In this document: positions 55,689-63,874 of the stretch, piece after piece
Numbering within the stretch: position 1 is the stretch's first letter
How the letters are laid out: each line of letters starts with the position of its first letter
Assembly: GCF_000621125.1 (NCBI RefSeq)
Contig: NZ_KK211214.1
Coordinates: 995,300 to 1,059,299, forward strand
Origin: Maribacter antarcticus DSM 21422
GTDB lineage: Bacteria > Bacteroidota > Bacteroidia > Flavobacteriales > Flavobacteriaceae
Direction: 5' to 3'
DNA length: 64,000 nucleotides
Made by a program: the position numbers and the translations under genes
Notes under the pieces: model-generated
Told to the model about the DNA's origin: nothing
What the model saw: the letters and a program-made list of their open reading frames with translations, nothing else
Databases searched by the model: none

Positions 55689-58424
55689 ATGAAAATAAAA
55701 TCAACATATTTTTATAATAAAAAGGTCTTGGCTTTTTTCTTGTACCTAATGTTTCCTTTTGTATTGATTGCACAACCTAGTGTTGAATCATTAATTGAAA
55801 ACGTTCATTTTCGCCAAATTGGGCCTACCCGACAAGGGGGTCGTGTTGTGGCCTTCGCGGTTTCCCCCCAAAATCCTTTTCTGTTTTATGTCGCAGCCGG
55901 CCCCGGGGGTATCTGGAAAACTGAAAATAACGGTAATACCTTTTACACGGTTTTTGATAATGAAGATATTGCATCGGTCGGTGATTTGGCAATCGCTCCT
56001 TCTAATGATAATATCGTTTGGGTAGGTAGTGGCGAAGCCAACCTAAGAAATAGTACCTACTATGGCAATGGCGTGTACAAATCTACTGATGGGGCAAAAA
56101 CTTGGCAGCATATGGGACTTCCTGAATCGCACCACATTGGTAGGGTTCTGATTCATCCCACCAACCCTGATATTGTTTACGTAGCGGCGCAAGGACACTA
56201 TTATTCCGAAAACCCTGAACGAGGCATTTATAAAACTATTGATGGAGGAAAAACTTGGACAAAATCATTAGCGGTAAACATTGATGGGCGAGATATTGGT
56301 GCGACCGAAATTAAAATGGATACTAATAATCCTGACGTGTTGTATGCAGTTACCTATGACCGTTTGCGTACACCTTGGTCGTTTAAAACAGGAGGTACAG
56401 GTAGTGCGATATACAAATCAGTTGATGCTGGAAAATCTTGGAAAAAATTAACTACTGGATTGCCAAATACGAACTTAGGGAAGATTGGATTCGATATTTT
56501 TCATAAGAACCCGAAAGTTTTATATGCCACTATAGATGAGCAACAAGATAATACTAGTACCCATGTTATTTATAGAAGTGACAATGCTGGAACATCATGG
56601 AAACAAGTGAGCGCAGCTACTGAGAGTATTGGTAATCGTTCCAATTATTATGGACAGATTATTATTGATCCAAATGATGATCAGCATATTTATGTACTGA
56701 GTGAGTTAGTACAGGAATCTTATGACGGCGGTAAAACTTGGAAACAATACATACAGTATGGAGGAGACAATCATGTGCTTTGGATAAACCCAAAAAATTC
56801 GAAACACATGATGATGGGCTATGACTATGGAATGGCTATTACCTATGATACAGGTAAGAACTGGTATCACCCAGACGAATTGCCTATGGGTCAATTTTAT
56901 GCTATTGGCGTGGATATGGAGTATCCTTATAACGTTTATGGTGGTACTCAGGATTTTGGTTCATGGAAAGGACCCAGTACAAAAAAGGGGCGTTTTCCTA
57001 TTCGTTTTGAAGACTGGGAACATGTAAATGGCGGAGATGGTTTTTATAATATAGTTGACCCAACGGATAGTAGGTGGTTGTATTCGAGCTCGCAATTCGG
57101 ACATATTACCCGCATTAACCAAAAAACTGGCGCAAGAAAAACCATTGTTGGAGATGATACCCAGAACCTTCGTTTTAATTGGAATACTCCTATATTGATT
57201 TCACCACATAATAGTAAAACCTTATATGTTGGAGCGCAAAAAGTAATACGCTCTGCAGATAGAGGTGATACTTGGCAAGATATTAGTCTAGATTTAACAG
57301 AATTCGACATAAACAAAAAAGGCTTTGGACCTTTTGTTTATGGCACATTGACAACACTAGATGAATCCCCAGTTAAAGAAGGTGTTATTTGGGCTGGTAC
57401 AGATAATGGCAATGTTCATATTACAACTGACGGTGGTAAAAACTGGAAAAAAATAAAAATCATTGGTAATCCAGAATATTGGGTTACTCGTGTATCCACA
57501 TCACATCATCATGCAGGGACAGCTTATGTTACGTATTCGGGTTTACGGAGAGATGATTTCAGACCTTTTATTTATAAAACTACTAATTATGGAAAAACAT
57601 GGATTTCTATTTCATCGAATTTACCCAATGAATCTATCAATGTTATCAAAGAAGATTCTAAAAACCCAAATCTTTTATTTATAGGAACAGATAAAGCGGT
57701 GTATGCTAGTTTTAACAGTGGTAAATTTTGGTCTAAAATGGAGAATAATATGCCAACGATTGCTGTGCATGATTTGGTGATTCACCCTCGTGAAAATGAT
57801 TTGATTGTGGGTACGCATGGCCGAAGTATTTTTATTGCTGATATTTCTCCTTTACAAGAACTGACACCTGAAGTTTTAAATGAGGAAGTTCATTTATTTG
57901 ACATTGAAGCCAAAGTTCAATGGAGGATGACAAGTCAAGCTTCGGTAAGTGCACAGAATTTTACTGGAGAGAATGAGCCGTTTGGAGTTATGATAAATTA
58001 TTATTTAAAAACTCCAATTAAAGGAGAAGTGAAACTAACAATTTATGATGGCGATAAGTCAATTAATGAACTAATAGGAACAAATAATACAGGTGTCAAT
58101 TGTGTGCAATGGGGAATGACTAAACGCATGCTAAGAACCTTAGAAGAAATAGAAGTATGGAAAGAAGAACAAAAAATGTTGACCGAAGAAGAAGAGTTTT
58201 TCGATTATTATGATACGGTTGAAATTTTTCCTGAAGAAGGCGAAGAGGTAGATAGATACGGGCGGTCAATGCGGACTCGTGTTCATTTTAAACCAGGGCT
58301 TACAGATATAGATTTTAAATATACACGGGTAAAACCAGGGGAGTACAAGGTGGTATTATCTGCTAATGGAATAACATTCAGTAGGAATGTAACAATCTTA
58401 GAGGATAAGTGGTACGATGAGTAA
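55689..58424 (+). CDS. Secreted VPS10/BNR-type beta-propeller protein (ten Asp-boxes)
   Basis: This 911-residue protein has a signal peptide (LYLMFPFVLIAQPSVES). About ten Asp-box turns are seen, e.g. STDGAKTW, TIDGGKTW, SVDAGKSW, SDNAGTSW, SYDGGKTW, TYDTGKNW, SADRGDTW, TTDGGKNW, TTNYGKTW and SFNSGKFW, so it is a sortilin/xyloglucanase-like double propeller. After residue 730 a C-terminal region contains an acidic segment (TEEEEFFDYYD) and a beta-sandwich-like end. No hydrolase signature is visible. In Bacteroidota such proteins are common near peptide-utilisation genes, with unproven roles in binding or hydrolysis. Confidence 0.85.
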   Translation: MKIKSTYFYNKKVLAFFLYLMFPFVLIAQPSVESLIENVHFRQIGPTRQGGRVVAFAVSPQNPFLFYVAAGPGGIWKTENNGNTFYTVFDNEDIASVGDLAIAPSNDNIVWVGSGEANLRNSTYYGNGVYKSTDGAKTWQHMGLPESHHIGRVLIHPTNPDIVYVAAQGHYYSENPERGIYKTIDGGKTWTKSLAVNIDGRDIGATEIKMDTNNPDVLYAVTYDRLRTPWSFKTGGTGSAIYKSVDAGKSWKKLTTGLPNTNLGKIGFDIFHKNPKVLYATIDEQQDNTSTHVIYRSDNAGTSWKQVSAATESIGNRSNYYGQIIIDPNDDQHIYVLSELVQESYDGGKTWKQYIQYGGDNHVLWINPKNSKHMMMGYDYGMAITYDTGKNWYHPDELPMGQFYAIGVDMEYPYNVYGGTQDFGSWKGPSTKKGRFPIRFEDWEHVNGGDGFYNIVDPTDSRWLYSSSQFGHITRINQKTGARKTIVGDDTQNLRFNWNTPILISPHNSKTLYVGAQKVIRSADRGDTWQDISLDLTEFDINKKGFGPFVYGTLTTLDESPVKEGVIWAGTDNGNVHITTDGGKNWKKIKIIGNPEYWVTRVSTSHHHAGTAYVTYSGLRRDDFRPFIYKTTNYGKTWISISSNLPNESINVIKEDSKNPNLLFIGTDKAVYASFNSGKFWSKMENNMPTIAVHDLVIHPRENDLIVGTHGRSIFIADISPLQELTPEVLNEEVHLFDIEAKVQWRMTSQASVSAQNFTGENEPFGVMINYYLKTPIKGEVKLTIYDGDKSINELIGTNNTGVNCVQWGMTKRMLRTLEEIEVWKEEQKMLTEEEEFFDYYDTVEIFPEEGEEVDRYGRSMRTRVHFKPGLTDIDFKYTRVKPGEYKVVLSANGITFSRNVTILEDKWYDE

Positions 58425-58485
58425 CCCTATTCAAAATACGAGCGCACTAAATGAAGGAAATTGAAAACACCTCATAGTATATAAA

Positions 58486-58716
58486 ATGAATAGAATTAAG
58501 GAAGCAAGCGCCATAGAGTTTGCGATTTTCGTAAGTATTTTTGGTGTGGGGAAATTAATTCTCCCCCCTTTCTTAGGTTTTAATGCTGGAAATGATTGTT
58601 GGTTAGTTACTCTTGAGTTTTTAATTTCAGCGGTCATAACCCCAATATTAGCTGTCTTGGCACATGCCAGAACTCAATGGACCATTGGGGCTCATCGCTG
58701 TTTATATTGGGCATAA
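58486..58716 (+). pseudogene. BrnQ-type branched-chain amino acid carrier, N-terminal remnant
   Basis: The 76-residue frame reads FAIFVSIFGVGKLILPPFLG and LEFLISAVITPILAVLAHAR, which matches the first two to three segments of LIV-II (BrnQ) carriers, where GNLILPPxLG is typical. It ends in unrelated sequence (HRCLYWA) and the remaining transmembrane segments are absent. Broken transporter gene. Confidence 0.65.
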
Positions 58717-58743
58717 TGTTGGCTTTTCATAAAAATAAAGAAA

Positions 58744-59562
58744 ATGAGATTTATAAAAAAAATAGTTTTAGTAGTAATTGTTTTGCTCTTGGTAGGATTT
58801 GTTTTTTTAAAAATAATCATTCCAGATGAGTTTAAAAGTCAAGAGAACCCAGCATCAAATTCTCCGTTAGATATGTTCGATAAATCTGCAGTTATTTTTT
58901 ATGCCATTACTATCTATGGTACTAATGGTGTACCTGCCGAAAAACTAAAACATGCCGCAGAAGTTACAGCGCAATGGCTCGATAATAATCAAGATGGGCA
59001 AATCGATGATAAAAATCTACAAAAAGCCTTAATTAAAAATAAAGCAGTGGTCATTATGTCTCAAGATGGATTTTCGATGTTACCGATGCTACAGATTATG
59101 TCAAAATTTTCGGGACATGCACTTCAAGATTTATCGGCAGAAGAAACCAACAATCCAAGTAGGAGGGATGCTTCACAAGAAGAAATTCATCATATTATCA
59201 TGAATGCGGGATTTCAGAAAATGTTGCCCAAAACGTTTAGCGACCAAGAAAGTGATGGCAGCAAACTCTATAAGATTTGGAAGTATGCGAATGACAATGG
59301 TTTTTATGCCTACGATGACCCAACCTGTGATGATGCTTGTAAAACTACCGAATTCGTTTATTTGGCAACTGCCGCTTATTTAGATTCTCAAGCTGATTTA
59401 TTTTCAGATGAAATGCGTGTAAAAACAAGAATGGAGCTAAAAGAAAAATTACCAGGAATACTAGAACTATTTGAATCCAACGCCTATATATATCCCATCC
59501 ATATATGGCCTGATGGAAATTATAAACATGCAAAAAATATCAAGTATTTCGGACTAAAATAA
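58744..59562 (+). CDS. Membrane-anchored protein of local EExxH family
   Basis: This 272-residue protein has one N-terminal hydrophobic segment (IVLVVIVLLLVGFVFLKIII), probably an anchor or uncleaved signal. It carries NPSRRDASQEEIHHIIMNAG (E146, E147, H149, H150), then WKYANDNGFYAYDDPTC and FVYLATAAYLDSQAD. A DNNQDGQIDD stretch near 77-87 resembles an EF-hand or dockerin-like calcium loop and is conserved in position with neighbouring copies only loosely. Function unknown. First of three tandem family members; see 42102 for the fourth. Confidence 0.68.
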   Translation: MRFIKKIVLVVIVLLLVGFVFLKIIIPDEFKSQENPASNSPLDMFDKSAVIFYAITIYGTNGVPAEKLKHAAEVTAQWLDNNQDGQIDDKNLQKALIKNKAVVIMSQDGFSMLPMLQIMSKFSGHALQDLSAEETNNPSRRDASQEEIHHIIMNAGFQKMLPKTFSDQESDGSKLYKIWKYANDNGFYAYDDPTCDDACKTTEFVYLATAAYLDSQADLFSDEMRVKTRMELKEKLPGILELFESNAYIYPIHIWPDGNYKHAKNIKYFGLK

Positions 59563-59587
59563 TTTAATAACCTTTAAATTAAGAGGG

Positions 59588-60796
59588 ATGAAAAATAGCA
59601 TAAGCAATAAAATACTCGTTTTAGCATTACTTTTAGTTACAAGTTGTGGCTTAAAAAAAGTGAAAGTATCTAAAGTAACAACTAACACTACGTCAGGAAT
59701 AGAAAATATTTTTAATCAAGAATTGGGTATAGAAACAGTACCGGAAATTTTAGGGAAGGAGTATACCAAAAACTTTGAAAGATATACCAAGGTGCTTGCA
59801 CCAAATGGCAAACCCATTCATATCGTTATTCAAGATGATATTACCGATGGGCAAGCTGTGCGCTGTCGAGGTATTTTAGAGCATTTTTTAAAAGATTACC
59901 CAGGCTCTAAATATGGCAATGATAAAAGTGCTATTGCCAATAAAATGGCAGAAAATAATGCTGTATTAGCTTTAATGAATGGGCAGGATGATGGTAAAAC
60001 TGAGGTTAGGGTAAACGCGCAATCTTTATTTAAAAATGAAATTCAGGTAGAAGGACATTCTTGGTATACCAATCAAAATTATGAACATAGAGATGCCGCT
60101 TACGAAGAGATTTTACATTTTGTACATGATAATGGTATTGGTGTTGATGGTCCGAATACAATGCCTGGAGCTGCTCCTGAACTTCAAAAAGAAATACGGG
60201 CCGCACAAGTAAACGGTCTAGCCAATAAATTATGGGCAGATAACGAAAGAGCAAAAGATTGGATCGAAGAACTTGCTGAAGAAAATAGCTTATCTCAAGA
60301 ATACTTGGCAGCTGTAATTGATGTTTACTATGGTTTATGGGGAGCTTTTGACGAAAATGCAGGAATGGGTGGTTTGTATGTTGCTAAAGTTAGGGATGCT
60401 ATAAAAACCAAAGATGCAATGGCTTATGAATTGATGAACAATAAATTTTTTCATCCGTATATAACCTATAATGCAAGAATTGATAGTGAATTTAAGGGTG
60501 TTTTCTCCTTAAAATTTGATGAATCTATACCCTATACACATCACGCCAGATATTTAAAAGATATTACTTTATTAGGAAATAATGATACGAATGTTCTAGT
60601 AAACCAACTGGATAATGATATTACCGGTAACGAAGGAATCAATACCGTTTTTTTTCCTGGTAATTCCTACGAATATGAAATTCTAACAAAAGCTGGGATG
60701 ACTACCGTAAAAGATAATACCCAGACTCGAAACGGACAAAATACATTGCGAAATATCGAGAAACTACAATTTGCAGATAAATCTGTTGATTTATAA
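59588..60796 (+). CDS. Lipoprotein of local EExxH family with RTX-associated-like C-terminal module
   Basis: This 402-residue protein has a lipobox (LALLLVTSCGLK, Cys about 19). The motif HRDAAYEEILHFVHDNG is at E173, E174, H177 and H180, followed by LANKLWADNERA and LAAVIDVYYGLWGA. The last 65 residues (NTVFFPGNSYEYEI and GQNTLRNIEKLQFADKS) resemble the module that ends many RTX/hemolysin-type secreted proteins (pattern DTLTNxExLQFADGT). The combination suggests a surface or secreted protein. No known enzyme family recognised; a metal-dependent hydrolase is a guess from the Glu/His spacing. Confidence 0.68.
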   Translation: MKNSISNKILVLALLLVTSCGLKKVKVSKVTTNTTSGIENIFNQELGIETVPEILGKEYTKNFERYTKVLAPNGKPIHIVIQDDITDGQAVRCRGILEHFLKDYPGSKYGNDKSAIANKMAENNAVLALMNGQDDGKTEVRVNAQSLFKNEIQVEGHSWYTNQNYEHRDAAYEEILHFVHDNGIGVDGPNTMPGAAPELQKEIRAAQVNGLANKLWADNERAKDWIEELAEENSLSQEYLAAVIDVYYGLWGAFDENAGMGGLYVAKVRDAIKTKDAMAYELMNNKFFHPYITYNARIDSEFKGVFSLKFDESIPYTHHARYLKDITLLGNNDTNVLVNQLDNDITGNEGINTVFFPGNSYEYEILTKAGMTTVKDNTQTRNGQNTLRNIEKLQFADKSVDL

Positions 60797-60869
60797 TAGT
60801 TAATGAGCTTTGTTAGTTTTTTTGCTAATCCAAAAAGTTTAAACGAGTTTAATTAGAAAAACTAAAAAC

Positions 60870-61808
60870 ATGAAATTTTCAAAACAAATTAGAAATATAA
60901 GCTATGTTTCCCTTGTAGTGCTCTTTACTACATTTGGTTGTAAAAATGCAAAGACAGATACTTCAAAAGAAGAAGTTGAAATAGAAGAAATTAGTGAAGA
61001 AGAAGATAAAATAGGAGGTTTTTTGCCTAAAACATCATTTACCGATGAAACAGTAGATCTTGAAGATTCTACAGTTGTCATAACGGATTTTGATGTAAAA
61101 GGCTTCCCGAAAAAAATGGAAACCTACGGAACGTTATTTGTAATGATGGACGGCGTTCCTGATGAATTTGTAAAAGAAGTAGCACTTACATTCCATCAAA
61201 TGTTCCCACAAGATTCATTATTAGACCTAAAACAACAACAACAAGTATTAAGTACTATGCTTCAATACAAAAGTTTGATACCTGTATTAAAAGGAAGATA
61301 TGAATCTCTTGGAGACGATTTTGAGCAAAGCATGGAGACTTTATCAAATGACTATAGTATATGCGATATTATTATGTACAAAGATGGTACAGGTAGGCAA
61401 ACCATGGAAGTTGTTGAACACCTGCTACATTATGTAACAAGTATAGGTTTACATTTAAATTTGCCAAAAGAATGGAGTTTTACCGATGCCGACTCTGAAG
61501 TAACAAAAGTTATGAATAAAGCTGTTGAGTTAGGCTTATATGATATTAGTGGCTATGGAGATATGAGGGATGAAAAAGAAGTGTATCAACGTATAATTGT
61601 TCAAGAATTCTCGTATTGGTTAATCAGTACGTATTGGGATTTGCAAGAGCCGTACGGTAATTTGGAAGAGGAAGAGTGGAATATTGATAATAAAAAAAAA
61701 TTATTAGAAAAGTTGCCTGATGGATATAATTTGGTAGAAACTACGGTAAATAAATTTATGAAATCGCCATCAATGGAATCGCTTGAGAAATTTAGAAAAT
61801 ATAATTAA
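60870..61808 (+). CDS. Lipoprotein, divergent member of the EExxH family
   Basis: This 312-residue protein has a lipobox (LVVLFTTFGCKNAK, Cys about 24) followed by an acidic linker (EEVEIEEISEEEDK). At the position of the family motif it reads RQTMEVVEHLLHYVTSIG (E183, H184, H187), so one Glu is replaced by Val/His and the preceding RDA is lost. AVELGLYDISGYG and EFSYWLISTYWDL match the downstream blocks of the other copies. Probably a degenerate or specialised paralogue. Last gene before the right-hand repeat. Confidence 0.65.
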   Translation: MKFSKQIRNISYVSLVVLFTTFGCKNAKTDTSKEEVEIEEISEEEDKIGGFLPKTSFTDETVDLEDSTVVITDFDVKGFPKKMETYGTLFVMMDGVPDEFVKEVALTFHQMFPQDSLLDLKQQQQVLSTMLQYKSLIPVLKGRYESLGDDFEQSMETLSNDYSICDIIMYKDGTGRQTMEVVEHLLHYVTSIGLHLNLPKEWSFTDADSEVTKVMNKAVELGLYDISGYGDMRDEKEVYQRIIVQEFSYWLISTYWDLQEPYGNLEEEEWNIDNKKKLLEKLPDGYNLVETTVNKFMKSPSMESLEKFRKYN

Positions 61809-61922
61809 TAAAGCTTCGGTGAATTGGTAAATTCACAGATATTTATTTTATTTCCTTTTCAGGATTTGTAACAGCTTTAAATCATCAAGAAAAACTTTAA
61901 CCTTCGGAGAAGAACATATCAT

Positions 61923-62020
61923 TTCATATGATTACCTAAAAATAAAAAAATCTTGCTAATCATAAGATTAGCAAGGTTTTGGTCTCGGATGGTCTCCGAT
62001 TAAGTGACCTGGCCGGGGTT
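61923..62020 (+). repeat. Right copy of ~95-bp hairpin repeat
   Basis: Same orientation and order as 9700-9792: TTCATATGA, A-rich stretch, a hairpin formed by CTTGCTAATC and GATTAGCAAG around ATAA (one end pair changed), GGTCTCGGATGGTCTCCGATTA and GGCCGGGGTT. The sequence is similar but not identical to the left copy, and similarity ends after GGGGTT. On the minus strand the hairpin plus U-run is a good terminator. Candidate right end of a ~52-kb island. Confidence 0.6.
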
Positions 62021-62163
62021 TTATATTTGCACTTAGTGACCACCTAAGGCAATCATAGTCCTGATTTAGTGCTAACTATTTATATATTATCCTTGTGTTA
62101 GGTATAGTTCGCTATCTTATTGGTTGAGAAGATGTTGTGAAGAAATTGGATAGCTGCGATAAG

Positions 62164-63066
62164 TTATAACCACAAAAGATTTTCCTCCCAGTTCTCCGGG
62201 AATCCCATTTCTTGTTTATCCACAAAATCATTCTCTTTAAATAAGATTTTTAATTTCTCCTTTTGACTATGACCAGGAGATACTTTATTAAGAACATATA
62301 GTAAACATGAAATCAGATAATACATAGAACGTGGGTCCGCTGGTGGACTTACAAAGTTTGAATTTGGTTTCCCTAGTATTTTTGGTGGTAAGTGAAGTTT
62401 TCTGTTCCATAAGCGACTATGGTGAGCAATAATATTTCGCGTTGTATTGAATGCTAACAACCAACTTTTTAAAAAATTGCTATTAGGTAAATCAAATTCG
62501 GAAGCAATCCTGTTCTTACAAACTATATCATTTCTAAGATTACTATATATTTTAGACAAACAGCCAAAAGATACAACCTCTAATGTTTTGTAAGCTGGCG
62601 GTCTATTTGTTGATCCATATTTTTCATAATGTTTTTCCACAAAAACTTCTTTTGTTCTTAAAAGTTCTTTATCAATTTCTCTTACTGATTCATTGAAAAA
62701 ATCTTTGGAGTGAAAACTTTTTAAGTCTTCGAACCACCATTGTCCGAGTTCTATCGATGGATAATAGACGAGTTTGGTTCTCAATGCTATTTCAACACGC
62801 TCTATTATATCAAATAATAAAAGTTTTAATTTTCTATCAAACGTATATAGGTTTATTACATCTGTAAAATTTGTACCCTCTTTAAATTTATGGTTTTGTT
62901 TGTCCGTTTGAAATTCCCACCAATATCCTTGAAGCCTAAAATAGCTAATGTTTTTAAGATATTGTTTTGCGATGTCATCGTCGTTGATTATTAAACCACG
63001 GTTTCTTAAACGTGCAATTTGTTCATCTAGATTTATTATTTTTTTTGGGTACTCTGTCTTTTTCAA
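62164..63066 (-). CDS. Abi_2-family (AbiD/AbiF-type) protein, putative antiphage abortive-infection protein
   Basis: This 300-residue protein has the family's blocks: ISYFRLQGYWWEF at 40-52, YTFDRKLKLLLFDIIERVEI at 74-93 and FNTTRNIIAHHSRLWNRKL at 206-224. The last contains R210-x4-H215, the HEPN-type RNase signature proposed for this family, so it may be an RNA-cleaving toxin that acts in phage-infected cells. The start at 63066 is the first Met and gives a normal N-terminus. Its 5' side holds a compact hairpin ending in a U-run 9-40 bases upstream (see 63075-63127), likely a regulator of the gene. Confidence 0.88.
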   Translation of the reverse strand: MKKTEYPKKIINLDEQIARLRNRGLIINDDDIAKQYLKNISYFRLQGYWWEFQTDKQNHKFKEGTNFTDVINLYTFDRKLKLLLFDIIERVEIALRTKLVYYPSIELGQWWFEDLKSFHSKDFFNESVREIDKELLRTKEVFVEKHYEKYGSTNRPPAYKTLEVVSFGCLSKIYSNLRNDIVCKNRIASEFDLPNSNFLKSWLLAFNTTRNIIAHHSRLWNRKLHLPPKILGKPNSNFVSPPADPRSMYYLISCLLYVLNKVSPGHSQKEKLKILFKENDFVDKQEMGFPENWEENLLWL

Positions 63067-63074
63067 TTTAATAT

Positions 63075-63127
63075 AAAAAAAAGACCCGCCTGGGTGCGCT
63101 GAGAGGAAGCGTGGCGAGTTCTGTTAC
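63075..63127 (-). ncRNA. Putative small structured RNA upstream of the Abi_2 gene
   Basis: On the minus strand the RNA would start near 63127-63120. It folds into an outer 7-bp stem (63113-63119 with 63084-63090, one G-U pair), an inner 5-bp stem (63108-63112 with 63096-63100, one G-U) with a 7-base loop and a 5-base bulge on one side, then eight U (63075-63082). It lies immediately before the Abi_2 start codon, so most transcripts would stop before the gene. Short structured RNAs have been reported upstream of AbiF-type genes; whether this is the same family is not proven here. Confidence 0.6.
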
Positions 63128-63129
63128 AT

Positions 63130-63137
63130 CAAAGATA
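63130..63137 (-). promoter_or_regulatory. -7 box (TATCTTTG) for the small RNA/Abi_2 leader
   Basis: On the minus strand TATCTTTG fits the Bacteroidota consensus TAnnTTTG and lies 5-10 bases before the expected 5' end of the hairpin RNA. A TTG occurs about 26 bases further upstream, somewhat beyond the usual spacing. Confidence 0.5.
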
Positions 63138-63292
63138 TAGTAAAGTGGATAAGATTTTAAAAACAATTCATTCGAATTATCTATGAAAAAGTATTCTAAA
63201 ATAGAGAATTATTATAGAGGGTTATTTAGCGCGAAGTAAATTTCACACTTCTTAAGTCCCTTTTAATAGATTTATTTTTTAGGTATTAAAAA

Positions 63293-63874
63293 TTAGTTAT
63301 GAATAATTGTTGCAACTTTGACTCTACCACTTGGAGTGTATCTAACTTTTTGGGCAGAATTAAAAACCATTCTAGAGCTGATGTTTTCAATTTCTTTTTT
63401 AAGCTTTCCAACTTGATTTTTAATAACTGAAACGATGTACCATATAAACATAGGTATGCATAAGTAAGGAAATAGACCACCATGGTTCGCTACTAATGCA
63501 CTAATGCCTAATTCAGTCATTTCTCTTTCTATATTTACTAATCTATTGTTTTTAGATTTTTCAGTTAAGTTAAGAACGTAATCGGAAACTTTTTTATAAG
63601 CCTTATCCTTCTTGTACTCTTTTTTAAGTAACATGTAGTTTGTAATAGTAATATCATCAATGGAATAAATCAAACTATTTATCGAGTCATCTAGAATATT
63701 AAATAATATTTTATCATTTTTATGTTCGATTCCATTTATATTTTCCGATCTAAGGTCATCTCGCAACTTATAAAATTTATACTTAAGACCTTGCTTTATG
63801 GTTTCGGAAATTACTTGTTCATAATACAAATGCCATAATCCAAGAACAACGAATATTACAAATACATATGTCAT
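63293..63874 (-). CDS. Uncharacterised membrane protein
   Basis: The 193-residue protein has a hydrophobic N-terminus (YVFVIFVVLGLWHLYY), a polar helical middle rich in Lys and Asp, and a second membrane segment (LFPYLCIPMFIWYIVSVI) at about 137-155, then a basic tail with ISSRMVFNSAQK. No family recognised. Its start codon overlaps the stop of a gene entering from the right edge (ATGA), so the two are translated together. It lies upstream of and in the same direction as the Abi_2 gene, separated by 226 bases with the small RNA. Confidence 0.65.
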   Translation of the reverse strand: MTYVFVIFVVLGLWHLYYEQVISETIKQGLKYKFYKLRDDLRSENINGIEHKNDKILFNILDDSINSLIYSIDDITITNYMLLKKEYKKDKAYKKVSDYVLNLTEKSKNNRLVNIEREMTELGISALVANHGGLFPYLCIPMFIWYIVSVIKNQVGKLKKEIENISSRMVFNSAQKVRYTPSGRVKVATIIHN

